Assembly: GCA_009773635.1 (NCBI GenBank)
Contig: WSYC01000005.1
Location: 62,001 to 126,000 of the forward strand
Source of the DNA: Beijerinckiaceae bacterium
Lineage (GTDB): Bacteria; Pseudomonadota; Alphaproteobacteria; Rhizobiales; Beijerinckiaceae
Reading direction: 5' to 3'
DNA: 64,000 bases
This document shows, piece by piece, positions 17,215 to 25,488 of this stretch (positions are counted from its first letter, which is position 1; the number at the start of each line of letters is the position of its first letter). Under the pieces are notes generated by a model. The model was not told the origin of the DNA. It worked only from the letters and a program-made list of their open reading frames with translations, and searched no databases. The position numbers were made by a program, and so were the translations under genes.

Positions 17215-18120
17215 ATGCCGATTGTAAAGCCGGAAAGACCGGGAGGCAGCGCAGAAAGCGATAGGCCGCTGCGCATTCTCATTGTGGATGATCAGCTTGT
17301 CGTTCGCGGCGCGCTTCGCTCGGCGCTCGACAAGCTCGAGCGCCCGATTCTGGTGATCGAAGCCGGGACGGGCGAAGAGGCACTCGGCATCATGCAGAAT
17401 GCGCAGGTCGATGTTATTTTCTGTGATATTCAGCTCCCCGGCATTTCGGGGCCGGAAGCCTTGGCCCATGCCTATGGTGTGGCGGCGGAGCGGCCGTTCA
17501 TGGTGTTGATGTCGACACGGCACACCTCCGAGTTCCGCGTGATCGGGCAGGGAATCGGGGTCTATGAATTCCTGGCCAAGCCCTTCAAGGCCTTCGATGT
17601 GCTCAATGCCATTGCCGCCTACGACCGGCTGCGACGCGTCACCCGCACGCTGCTGATCGACGACAGCGCCACCGCCCGCAAGCTGATGACGCGGATACTC
17701 GGGCGATCGCAGTTTCACATCGAGCTGCATGAGGCCGCGAGTGGCGCCGAAGCGATCAGGCTGGCGCATGCGACCGATTTCGATGTCATCTTCTGTGATT
17801 TCAATATGCCGGATCTCGATGGTGTCGAGACCGCAGGAAACCTGCTGCGGCTTAATCCGGCTGCGCAAATCGTGCTGATTTCAACGGAGCAGCAGGCGAG
17901 CATGGTGCGCTCGGCGCAATTTGTCGGCGCCTTCGCGTTTCTGAAAAAGCCGTTCGACGCCTCCGATGTCGATGCTGTCCTGCACGATGCCTTCGCGATC
18001 AAGCGCCCCAGCATCGCCAAGCCGACGCACGCCATCTTCTCCAACGAGGAGGCCGTGCGCGGGAGAGGCGGTGCCGCGAAGGCCGTCGGGAAGGCTCTCG
18101 GCGGGGCAGGCGTCGCCTGA
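17215..18120 (+). CDS. Double receiver-domain protein without output domain
   Basis: A 301-residue cytoplasmic signalling protein. Receiver 1 (about 20-140) has D-D at 25-26, the phospho-acceptor D71 in F-C-D-I-Q-L-P-G, and K122. Receiver 2 (about 144-265) has D-D at 149-150, D195 in F-C-D-F-N-M-P-D, and K245. The last 35 residues are a low-complexity Ala/Gly tail with no DNA-binding or enzyme domain. Both receivers look active. No kinase is adjacent, so it is an orphan, perhaps a phosphate sink or an adaptor. Confidence 0.85.
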   Translation: MPIVKPERPGGSAESDRPLRILIVDDQLVVRGALRSALDKLERPILVIEAGTGEEALGIMQNAQVDVIFCDIQLPGISGPEALAHAYGVAAERPFMVLMSTRHTSEFRVIGQGIGVYEFLAKPFKAFDVLNAIAAYDRLRRVTRTLLIDDSATARKLMTRILGRSQFHIELHEAASGAEAIRLAHATDFDVIFCDFNMPDLDGVETAGNLLRLNPAAQIVLISTEQQASMVRSAQFVGAFAFLKKPFDASDVDAVLHDAFAIKRPSIAKPTHAIFSNEEAVRGRGGAAKAVGKALGGAGVA

Positions 18121-18157
18121 CCGCGCCGGGTTTCGTGTCAGGAGTCTCGCCGGGGTG

Positions 18158-19051
18158 TCAGCCGCCCCGGGCGTCTGCCGCGTAGTCTTCCATCAGCGTG
18201 CGGCTGATGTTGCCGGGCTTGAAGGTATAGGGGCCGATTTCGGACACCGGCGTCACTTCCGCCGCCGAGCCGGTGATGAAGCATTCGTTGAAGCCCGCGA
18301 GTTCCTCCGGCATGATCCGGCGCTCGATAACGTCCATGCCGCGCTTTTTCGCGAGCGCGATGACGGTCTGGCGGGTGATGCCGTTGAGGAAGCAATCGGC
18401 TGTCGGCGTATGGATCGACCCATCCTTGGTGAAGAAGATGTTCGCGCCGGTGCATTCGGCGACGCGGCCCTGCCAATCGAGCATCATCGCATCGGAATAG
18501 CCCTTCTTCTCCGCCTTGTGCTTGGAGATCGTGCAGATCATGTAGAGGCCGGCGGCCTTGGCATGGACGGGCGCGCACATCGGGTCCGGACGACGGTATT
18601 CCGCGATATCGAGGCGGATGCCCTTCATCTTGGTCTCCGGGTCGAACATCGAGGGCCAGGTCCAGGCTGCGATCGCGACATGGATCCGGTTGTTCTGCGC
18701 CGACACGGCCATCATTTCCGAACCACGGAAGGCGACCGGGCGCACATAGAGATCCCCGCCGCCATTTTTCGCGACGACCTCAGCCTTGGCGGCCTCGATC
18801 TCGTCCAAGGTATGGGGGATTTCGAAATCCATGATCCGTGCCGATTCGAAAAGGCGCTCGGTATGCCATCGGCTGTGATAAACCTTGCCGTTGTAGGCAC
18901 GTTCCCCCTCGAAAACCGAGGAGCCATAGTGCAGGCCGTGGGTGAGGACATGGACCCGTGCATCGCCCCAGGCGACAATCTCGCCGTTCATCCAGATAAA
19001 GCCGTCGCGTTTGTCAAAGGGGATGATGGCGGGGGTAGTGGCGGTCGACAT
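18158..19051 (-). CDS. ilvE: Branched-chain amino acid aminotransferase
   Basis: A 297-residue class IV PLP aminotransferase that makes Leu, Ile and Val from their keto acids. Family marks are G-L-H-Y-G-S-S-V-F-E-G-E-R-A-Y near residue 40, the Lys-bearing segment M-I-C-T-I-S-K-H-K-A-E near 180, and the E-C-T-G-A-N-I-F cofactor loop. It is divergent from the PetP-like regulator, an arrangement repeated in many alphaproteobacteria, across 269 bases that contain an operator-like inverted repeat. Confidence 0.93.
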   Translation of the reverse strand: MSTATTPAIIPFDKRDGFIWMNGEIVAWGDARVHVLTHGLHYGSSVFEGERAYNGKVYHSRWHTERLFESARIMDFEIPHTLDEIEAAKAEVVAKNGGGDLYVRPVAFRGSEMMAVSAQNNRIHVAIAAWTWPSMFDPETKMKGIRLDIAEYRRPDPMCAPVHAKAAGLYMICTISKHKAEKKGYSDAMMLDWQGRVAECTGANIFFTKDGSIHTPTADCFLNGITRQTVIALAKKRGMDVIERRIMPEELAGFNECFITGSAAEVTPVSEIGPYTFKPGNISRTLMEDYAADARGG

Positions 19052-19249
19052 GGACGTGTCCTTCCTCGGGTTCCCGTTGCCCGGCGCCGTTGATCACGCC
19101 GGGGACGATGCTCCTTGAGATGTTCACCGCCGATTGGTGCTCCTGCTCCGCCGTGGCTTGCCATTCGGCAATGGATCAGGTTCAGAATTGGCTGCAAGCG
19201 AACTATCATTGCGCATCGATTGGCAATACGGGTAACAATGCATCGGAAT

Positions 19250-19270
19250 TATGTCAACATCATTGACATA
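19250..19270. promoter_or_regulatory. Inverted repeat between ilvE and petP, likely MarR operator
   Basis: TATGTCAA-N5-TTGACATA has perfect 8-bp arms, extended by AATT on both sides with one base offset. It ends 50 bases before the petP start. Size and symmetry fit a MarR-type dimer site, so autoregulation and possibly control of ilvE are inferred. Confidence 0.55.
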
Positions 19271-19320
19271 AATTTATACCGCTTCCAGGATGCTGGAGCC
19301 TTGGACAGGAACTCAACGCA

Positions 19321-19848
19321 TTGAAAACCTCCGTGGAATTGACCTCGCCGGGTAAGATCGTCTCGCCCCTGAAGCGCGGGTCCGATGACGCCAGTGCGCA
19401 AGCGCCGAATGATGTCGATCTGATCGAGCTGCTGTTTTTCGCCTATCGTGATTTCGTGGGTGAGCCGGACCGGCTTCTGGCGCGGCATGGCTTTGGCCGG
19501 GCGCATCACCGGGTGCTGCATTTCGTCAATCGCCGCCAGGGGCTGAATGTCGCGGAGCTGCTGGAGATTCTTGAAATCACCAAGCAGAGCCTCGCACGGG
19601 TCCTGAAAGACCTGATCAACGCCGGGTTTGTCCAGCAGCAGGCCGGCGCGGAAGACCGCCGGCAGCGCCTTCTGTTTCTCACCGGGCGCGGCAAGGAACT
19701 GGCCGATGCGCTGGTCGGCATGCAATCAGCGCGGATGGAACGGGCGTTGGCCGCCGCTGGTGCGCAACATCGCCCTGTTATTGCCCGGTTTCTCGCCGAA
19801 CTGATTGACAAGGAGCGCACCGGCATCAATCCCGAGGCGACAGAATAG
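19321..19848 (+). CDS. petP: MarR-family regulator, PetP-like
   Basis: A 175-residue winged-helix regulator: a disordered N-terminus, a helical dimer part, the recognition region V-A-E-L-L-E-I-L-E-I-T-K-Q-S-L-A-R-V, and the wing A-E-D-R-R-Q-R-L-L-F. It starts at a TTG with AGGA about 10 bases upstream. The order MarR regulator, OmpR-type regulator (66 bases later) and kinase matches petP-petR of Rhodobacter capsulatus, where the pair is needed for growth and bc1 expression. The symbol rests on this context and is not certain. Confidence 0.75.
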   Translation: MKTSVELTSPGKIVSPLKRGSDDASAQAPNDVDLIELLFFAYRDFVGEPDRLLARHGFGRAHHRVLHFVNRRQGLNVAELLEILEITKQSLARVLKDLINAGFVQQQAGAEDRRQRLLFLTGRGKELADALVGMQSARMERALAAAGAQHRPVIARFLAELIDKERTGINPEATE

Positions 19849-19914
19849 CAAAGCCTGTGATAGAGGGCGCAGCGCCTTGATCCCGGGCCTCGTCGCAAAA
19901 GGAGAGCCGATCTG

Positions 19915-20628
19915 ATGCGCAAGGCAGTCGTGACTGACGAGGCACCGCATATCCTGATCGTCGACGACGACGACCGGATCCGGACGTTGCTCTATCGCTT
20001 CCTGACCGAGAACGGCTACCGCGTCACCACCGCCGACAATGCCCGCGAAGCGCGGGCGCGGATGGAGGGGCTGGTGTTTGACCTGCTCGTCCTTGATGTG
20101 ATGATGCCCGGCGAGAGCGGGATCGAGCTTGCTCGCGCCGTCCGCCAGACTTCCGCTGTCCCCATCCTGATGCTGACGGCGCGCGCCGAGATCGACGACC
20201 GGATAATCGGGTTGCAGACCGGTGCGGATGACTATCTCACCAAGCCGTTCGATCCGCGTGAATTGCTGCTCAGGATCAGTTCCATCCTGCGTCGCGCGGC
20301 GTTGCCGCCGCCCGGCCCGACAGAGGCCGAGCCGGAAACCGTGAAATTCGGGCCCTTCGTCTTTCATCTCCAGCGCGGCGAACTCCGGCAGGATGAGGAG
20401 CACATCCGCATCACCGAGCGCGAGCGCGAGATGCTGCGCGTTCTGGCGTCCGGGCTTGGCGAAACCTTGCCGCGCGAGGCTCTGGCCGAGCATGGTTCGG
20501 CCTCCAACGAGCGCACCATCGACGTGCAGATCAACCGGCTCCGGCGCAAGATCGAGGTCGATCCCGGCAATCCGCTCTACCTCCAGACAGTACGTGGTAT
20601 TGGCTACAAGCTGGTGATCGATCGATGA
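19915..20628 (+). CDS. petR: OmpR-type response regulator, PetR-like
   Basis: A 237-residue regulator with an N-terminal receiver (acidic D-D-D-D at 17-20, phospho-acceptor D61, K in L-T-K-P-F-D) and a C-terminal winged helix (R-T-I-D-V-Q-I-N-R-L-R-R-K-I). Length and context match PetR of R. capsulatus. Its stop overlaps the kinase start (ATGA), so the two are translationally coupled. The bc1 operon, its classical neighbour, is about 17 kb away here. Assignment as PetR is by context and length. Confidence 0.8.
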   Translation: MRKAVVTDEAPHILIVDDDDRIRTLLYRFLTENGYRVTTADNAREARARMEGLVFDLLVLDVMMPGESGIELARAVRQTSAVPILMLTARAEIDDRIIGLQTGADDYLTKPFDPRELLLRISSILRRAALPPPGPTEAEPETVKFGPFVFHLQRGELRQDEEHIRITEREREMLRVLASGLGETLPREALAEHGSASNERTIDVQINRLRRKIEVDPGNPLYLQTVRGIGYKLVIDR

Positions 20629-22136
20629 TCGCCCTTCGGCGCTGGCTCTCCCGCGTCGGTGTTGGCGCTGGCCATATCTGGCGCGGGTTCGCGAGCGGTA
20701 TTGGTTTTGTGGTTGCGGTTGCCGGTGTGGTTTTCCGGCTTCTGGCGCGCGGCCTCGCGGCGCTGGCTGCCTGGTCACCTGTCCGCCGCATTCTGGAGCC
20801 GATCGGGCGCGCCGAAACCCGCATCAGCCGCAGCCTCAACCGGATCCTGCCCAAGCGCCTCTACACGCGGGCGCTGATGATCATCATCGTGCCGATGGTG
20901 CTGCTTCAGGCGGTGGTCGCCTATATCTTCATGGAACGGCACTGGCAGAACGTGACGTCGCGTCTCTCGGCCGCGCTGACGCAGGATATCGCCGCGCTGA
21001 TCGACATCTACGAGCGCTTTCCGCAGGATGCCGAGGGCAAGGTCCTTACCCAGATCGCCGATCGGCGGCTCGGGCTGGACGTGGATTTCCTGCCGCTGGA
21101 GCCGCTGCCGCCGCCGCTCCAGAAGCCCTTCTTCGATATTCTCGATCAGGCGCTCTCGACCGAGCTGCGCACGCGGATCAAGCGCCCGTTCTGGCTGGAT
21201 ACGGTGGGCTCGTCCTCGATTCTCGAAATCCGCATCCTGCTCGATCGGTCGATGATGCGGGTCACGGCGCGGCGCAGCCAGGCCTATGCCTCCAATTCGC
21301 ATATTTTCCTCGCGTGGATGTCCGGTTCGTCGCTGGTGCTGATCGGCGTCGCGATCCTGCTGCTACGCAACCAGATCCGCCCGATCCTGCGGCTGGCGGA
21401 TGCGGCGGAGGATTTCGGCAAGGGGCGTGACGTGCAATATCGGCCGCGCGGGGCGCGCGAGGTGCGCCGGGCCGGGCTCGCATTTCTGGAAATGAAGGGC
21501 CGCATCGAGCGCTCGATCGAGCAGCGCACAACCATGCTCAACGGCGTGAGCCATGATCTCCGAACGATCCTGACCCGCTTCCGGCTTTCGCTGGCGCTCC
21601 AACCCGATGGGCCGGAGGTCGAGGACATGAAGCGCGATGTCGACGAGATGAACCGCATGCTGGAAGCCTATCTCGCGTTCGCACGCGGGGAGGCCGCGGA
21701 AAGCGCATCCCCCACCGATATCCGGGCGTTGCTGGAAGATTTCAAGACCGATGCTGAACGTACCGGGCACTACGCCCTGCTCTCGGTGGAGGGCGATCCG
21801 GTGGTCAGCGTGCGGCCGCAGGCCTTCCGGCGCCTGCTCGGCAACCTCGTTGCCAACGCTGCACGCTATGGCGACCGCATCGAGATCCACGCCGTGCATG
21901 ACGAGCGCTATTTGACGGTGACGGTCGATGACGATGGGCCCGGCATTCCCGAGGACATGCGCGAGGAGGTCTTCAAGCCCTTTCTCAGGCTCGATGCTGC
22001 CCGCAATCAGGATCACGCAGGCACGGGGCTTGGCCTTGCCATCGCGAGAGACATCGCGCGGGGGCACGGCGGGGATATCGTGCTGATGGAATCACCGCTT
22101 GGCGGATTGAGGGCACGGGTCAAAGTGCCGGCGTAA
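20625..22136 (+). CDS. EnvZ-type sensor histidine kinase
   Basis: A 503-residue membrane kinase, partner of the upstream regulator by overlap. A hydrophobic N-terminal stretch (about 22-50) precedes the usual sensor module: a membrane segment near 83-103, a periplasmic domain of about 120 residues and a second segment near 228-247. HAMP follows, then the H-box V-S-H310-D-L-R-T-I-L-T-R and the ATPase domain with N-L-V-A-N-A-A-R-Y-G (N box), D-D-D-G-P-G-I-P (G1) and G-T-G-L-G-L-A-I. The H-box has Ile where Pro is usual. Confidence 0.92.
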   Translation: MIALRRWLSRVGVGAGHIWRGFASGIGFVVAVAGVVFRLLARGLAALAAWSPVRRILEPIGRAETRISRSLNRILPKRLYTRALMIIIVPMVLLQAVVAYIFMERHWQNVTSRLSAALTQDIAALIDIYERFPQDAEGKVLTQIADRRLGLDVDFLPLEPLPPPLQKPFFDILDQALSTELRTRIKRPFWLDTVGSSSILEIRILLDRSMMRVTARRSQAYASNSHIFLAWMSGSSLVLIGVAILLLRNQIRPILRLADAAEDFGKGRDVQYRPRGAREVRRAGLAFLEMKGRIERSIEQRTTMLNGVSHDLRTILTRFRLSLALQPDGPEVEDMKRDVDEMNRMLEAYLAFARGEAAESASPTDIRALLEDFKTDAERTGHYALLSVEGDPVVSVRPQAFRRLLGNLVANAARYGDRIEIHAVHDERYLTVTVDDDGPGIPEDMREEVFKPFLRLDAARNQDHAGTGLGLAIARDIARGHGGDIVLMESPLGGLRARVKVPA

Positions 22137-22142
22137 CGCCGA

Positions 22143-22499
22143 TCAGAAAAGCCGCCCGCCGTTCGGCACCTGCCGCTCCGGTGTTACCAGCACGACCTCG
22201 CCATCCGCATCGGGGAAGCCGAGCGTCAGCACCTCGGACATGAACTTGCCGATCTGACGCGGTGCGAAGTTGACCACTGCCGCCACCTGCCGCCCCATGA
22301 GCGCCTCCGGTTTGTAATGCCGGGTGATCTGCGCCGAGGAGCTCCGAGTGCCGAGCGGGCCGAAATCGATCGTGAGCTTCCATGCCGGCTTGCGCGCTTC
22401 GGGGAAGGGATCGACCGCGATGATCGTTCCGACGCGGATATCAACGGCTTCGAAGGCGTCAAAGCCGATGCGCGGCGCGGGTACAGATGTCTCGCTCAT
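22143..22499 (-). CDS. csaA: tRNA-binding domain protein CsaA
   Basis: A 118-residue OB-fold protein homologous to the C-terminal domain of methionyl-tRNA synthetase, described as an export-related chaperone in Bacillus and as a tRNA binder. Family marks: [24 protein letters not shown] and the end P-N-G-G-R-L-F. It lies 3 bases downstream of the TetR gene on the same strand, and converges on the kinase gene. Confidence 0.93.
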   Translation of the reverse strand: MSETSVPAPRIGFDAFEAVDIRVGTIIAVDPFPEARKPAWKLTIDFGPLGTRSSSAQITRHYKPEALMGRQVAAVVNFAPRQIGKFMSEVLTLGFPDADGEVVLVTPERQVPNGGRLF

Positions 22500-22502
22500 G
22501 GA

Positions 22503-23195
22503 TTAGGCGATATCCGCTTCAGGTTTCATCCGGCGGCGGTCGGCGCGAGCCTCATTGGCCGCACGGCAGAACCCGCGCAAGGGCGCCATCAGCCGGTTGA
22601 GGCCTTCGGCGCGCCGCAGCACCCATTCCCCGCGCGACAGCTCGCGGTCGAGCGCTGCCATGGTTTTGGGAAGGTCTGTGCCGTCGTCATCGAGGAAGGT
22701 GCGGAAGGCACGGGCAAACACGAGGATCGCCCCCTGAAGCTTCACGAAGCCCAATGGACCGTCGGTCTCGATATCCGCGGAGGCGAGCAGGTAGCGCCAG
22801 GAATTGAGTGCCTGCTGATTGAGCGCCGCGAGCCCGAGGAGGTCGCCGGAAAAGGCCGCATGGATCGATTTCAGCGCCGCGCGATAGGGCATCAGCGCGT
22901 CGAACCGGCGGATCATCAGATCGAGCACCCGGTCGCGCGCGGGCTCGTCCGCGAGGTCGGTGGCGCGGCCTTCGAGCACGACGCGGTCGATGCGGCGGAT
23001 GAAGCCGCCGAGCATCGCCCCCTTCGAGGGGAAGAGATCGCGGAGATCAGCGAGGCTGATGCTGGCACGGGTCGCGATATCATCAAGGGTAATGGCATCC
23101 CAGCGGTTCTCGGCGGCGAGCGCCATCAGCGCATCGACGACGCGGGTGCGGGCATCTGGTTTCATGTCCGGAGAAGTGTCTGCCTTGCGTGCCAT
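22503..23195 (-). CDS. TetR-family transcriptional regulator
   Basis: A 230-residue protein. The N-terminal helix-turn-helix (about 15-60: I-T-L-D-D-I-A-T-R-A-S-I-S-L-A-D-L-R-D-L-F) is TetR-like, followed by an all-helical ligand or dimer domain. The recognition helix is somewhat divergent (F-P-S-K-G in place of F-x-x-K-E). Its target is unknown. Probably co-transcribed with csaA. Confidence 0.8.
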   Translation of the reverse strand: MARKADTSPDMKPDARTRVVDALMALAAENRWDAITLDDIATRASISLADLRDLFPSKGAMLGGFIRRIDRVVLEGRATDLADEPARDRVLDLMIRRFDALMPYRAALKSIHAAFSGDLLGLAALNQQALNSWRYLLASADIETDGPLGFVKLQGAILVFARAFRTFLDDDGTDLPKTMAALDRELSRGEWVLRRAEGLNRLMAPLRGFCRAANEARADRRRMKPEADIA

Positions 23196-23292
23196 TTTGG
23201 CCTCCAGGGTTGCCGGTCACTATGATCGCTGCTCAAAAGGTAGCGCTCAATCCCGGCAACACAAGGGCGCTTGGCCCGCGGGTGCCCTGGGC

Positions 23293-24108
23293 CTAGCCCG
23301 CGAGTGCCTTTGCCCGAGCGCGGGCCGCCTTGACCGCTTTCGTCATCAGCGGCTGCAAGCCGTCCTGCGCCATGAGGTGTTCCAGCGCCGCGGCGGTGGT
23401 GCCGCCGGGCGAGGTGACATTCTGCCGCAACGTCGCCGGGGCGGTCTCGGCATCCTGAAACAGGAGTTCGCCGGCACCCTCGATCGTCGCGCGGGCAAGC
23501 TTCATCGCCAGTGCGGGTGGAAGGCCAAGCTCCTCGCCGGCTTTGGCCAGCGTTTCCACGAGGTAGAAGACATAGGCCGGACCCGAGCCGGAGACGGCCG
23601 TCACCGCGTCGATCAGTGCTTCATTCTCAACCCATTCGAGGCGGCCGGTGGTTTTCAGCAGCGCGAACACCAGCGCTTTTTCGGCATCATCGAGATTGCC
23701 GGCGGCATAGGCGCCGGTCATCCCGCGCCCGATCGCGGCCGGGGTGTTCGGCATCGCGCGGACGAGCTTGCTGACCTGAGGCAGGCGCGCCTTGAGGTCC
23801 GCGATGCTCTTGCCAGCAAGAATCGAGACCAGAATCGTCTCGGCTGTCACATGCGCTGAGAGCGTCTTTGCCGCCGAATCAAGCATCTGTGGCTTGATCG
23901 CGAGAAGAACAAGGCGCGAACCGGTCCCGGCGGCCGGGTTCAGCGAAAACCCTTCGGCCTCAGCCTGCTTGCGGAGCGCGTCGGACGGATTGGGGTCAAT
24001 CACCGAGATCATCGATGCCGGCCAGCCGGCCTTGAGCGCACCGCCGAGCATCGCGCCACCCATCTTTCCGGCACCGAAAATCAGCAGCGGCACAAACGTG
24101 TTCGTCAT
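23293..24108 (-). CDS. proC: Pyrroline-5-carboxylate reductase
   Basis: A 271-residue enzyme for the last step of proline synthesis, using NAD(P)H. It has an N-terminal Rossmann loop F-G-A-G-K-M-G-G-A-M, the A-I-K-P-Q segment, R-A-M-P-N-T-P-A, and the signature region S-G-S-G-P-A-Y-V-F ... T-S-P-G-G-T-T-A-A-A-L. Standard length. It follows ybjN by 44 bases on the same strand. Confidence 0.96.
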   Translation of the reverse strand: MTNTFVPLLIFGAGKMGGAMLGGALKAGWPASMISVIDPNPSDALRKQAEAEGFSLNPAAGTGSRLVLLAIKPQMLDSAAKTLSAHVTAETILVSILAGKSIADLKARLPQVSKLVRAMPNTPAAIGRGMTGAYAAGNLDDAEKALVFALLKTTGRLEWVENEALIDAVTAVSGSGPAYVFYLVETLAKAGEELGLPPALAMKLARATIEGAGELLFQDAETAPATLRQNVTSPGGTTAAALEHLMAQDGLQPLMTKAVKAARARAKALAG

Positions 24109-24152
24109 GATGCTTCCCGTCGAAAAACTGCCTCGAGCCGGATGTTTCGTGC

Positions 24153-24653
24153 TCAGGCTTCGCCCGCCGTCTCGAACATCGCCGTATCCAGCGCTTCGGT
24201 CGCCGTTTTACCTGCCCAGACGACGAACTGGAAGGCCTGATAGTAGCGCTCGCAGGCTTCGACGGCGATTTTCATCGCGGTTTCGCATTGATCCGTGGAG
24301 GGGTGAACCCCACCGGCCAGCAGCAGGGAATGGCGGAACATCACAGCATTGCCGCTGGTCCAGACATCGAAATGACCGACCCACATCTGCTCGTTGAGTT
24401 TCGCGATCAGCTGGATCACTTCGGTGCGGCGACGATCCGGGACCTTGAGATCGAAGGCGCACCCGAGGTGCAGTGCTTCCATCTCGGAAAGCCAGGTAAA
24501 GCTCATCTGGTATTCGCACCAGCGGCCGGTGACGGAGATCGAAATCTCGTCCTCATCGTCGCGTTCGAAGGCCCAACCGTTGCGCAGTGCGATCTGCTCG
24601 ATGAGATCGACCGGGTTTTCGGGGCGCACGCTGGCGTGGACGGCTAGGGGCAT
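24153..24653 (-). CDS. YbjN-domain protein
   Basis: A 166-residue protein of the YbjN family (type III secretion chaperone-like fold). The marks are W-A-F-E-R-D-D-E-D-E-I, the acidic start of the fold, and L-N-E-Q-M-W-V-G-H-F-D-V-W. The ATG at 24653 gives the expected start before R-P-E-N-P-V-D-L-I; an earlier in-frame stretch has no family character. ybjN-proC order is common in this group. The precise role is not established. Confidence 0.85.
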   Translation of the reverse strand: MPLAVHASVRPENPVDLIEQIALRNGWAFERDDEDEISISVTGRWCEYQMSFTWLSEMEALHLGCAFDLKVPDRRRTEVIQLIAKLNEQMWVGHFDVWTSGNAVMFRHSLLLAGGVHPSTDQCETAMKIAVEACERYYQAFQFVVWAGKTATEALDTAMFETAGEA

Positions 24654-25092
24654 CAAGGGGCCTATGTTGTTGCTATGGCCGGGCCTGATGCTCGAACGGG
24701 GCGCAAGAACCCGCATTCGCGCCAAACCGGGCACGGCACTGAACGTCAGAATTACGCGGAACAAGGGTACACCACGCTTCACCCACCCGAAGCTCAGGCA
24801 AGCTGCCTTCCCTTCGGGCTAACGCGGACTGTCTTCGTGCCGAACCACTCGGTTGATGGCGCGAATCACCCTGAGCGAAACTAGCATGGCCAGATTCGCG
24901 CTGTCGCCCGCTTTTTGCAGGCTTATCCTCAGCGACGTTCAGGGAGAGTCGCACCAGCACCGTGCCGGTGGCGTGAAAGTCATCGTCCGGCAAACCATCG
25001 GGGATTCGCCGGGGGGCTACAACCGGGCCGGGAGGCGTGATCCACAAGCCCGGTGCCTGTCCACAGGGCTCAGGATATTTTTTATGCCCGGT
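24654..25092. other. 439-base gap between ybjN and ubiK with a stem-loop
   Basis: I see no convincing protein gene here. A hairpin with CCCGAAG (24786-24792) and CTTCGGG (24812-24818) arms encloses a smaller GGCA/TGCC stem. The minus-strand open frame has no ribosome site and a composition unlike a protein. The region could hold a small RNA or long leader, but it does not match the 4.5S, tmRNA or RNase P RNA cores I know. Confidence 0.4.
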
Positions 25093-25350
25093 CTATTTTT
25101 TGGTTGCGATTGCCGCTTCAAGCTCGGCGAGTCGCGCAGCGAGGCGATCATTTTCGTCGCGGGCGGCGATCGCCATGGTGCGAACAGCCTCGAACTCTTC
25201 ACGGCTGACGAAATCCGCATCGCGCAAAATCCGCTCGATCTGGCTGCGGGCGAAGGAATCCGCCTCCTTTTGCACGCCTTGTGCGAGGCCGACGGCGCCG
25301 GTCATCACGCGGGAGAGTTCATCGAGAAGGCGGGTCGGGGGTTCACGCAT
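25093..25350 (-). CDS. ubiK: Ubiquinone biosynthesis accessory factor UbiK (BMFP family)
   Basis: An 85-residue helical protein with a C-terminal coiled coil (E-N-D-R-L-A-A-R-L-A-E-L-E). The family start (L-L-D-E-L-S-R-V-M-T-G-A-V-G-L-A-Q-G) and the F-V-S-R-E-E-F-E-A-V-R segment are clear. In E. coli UbiK forms a complex with UbiJ and aids ubiquinone synthesis; the family was earlier called membrane-fusogenic BMFP. Divergent from lgt. Confidence 0.9.
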   Translation of the reverse strand: MREPPTRLLDELSRVMTGAVGLAQGVQKEADSFARSQIERILRDADFVSREEFEAVRTMAIAARDENDRLAARLAELEAAIATKK

Positions 25351-25488
25351 CGTCAGGCTCCGTCATCAGAAAACCGGAATCAGGCGAGAGGACCAATTTT
25401 CCGGGCTGGAAGTTGAACGCGCTTCTAGCATGCGATTGCGGTGTTGGTTAGAGAAGATCGACCCGATGGCCGTGAAAGACGTGATGGC

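Noticed and set aside
24673-25047. 124-codon minus-strand frame in the ybjN-ubiK gap
   Set aside because: No ribosome site, no signal or domain, and it crosses the stem-loop; treated as non-coding.
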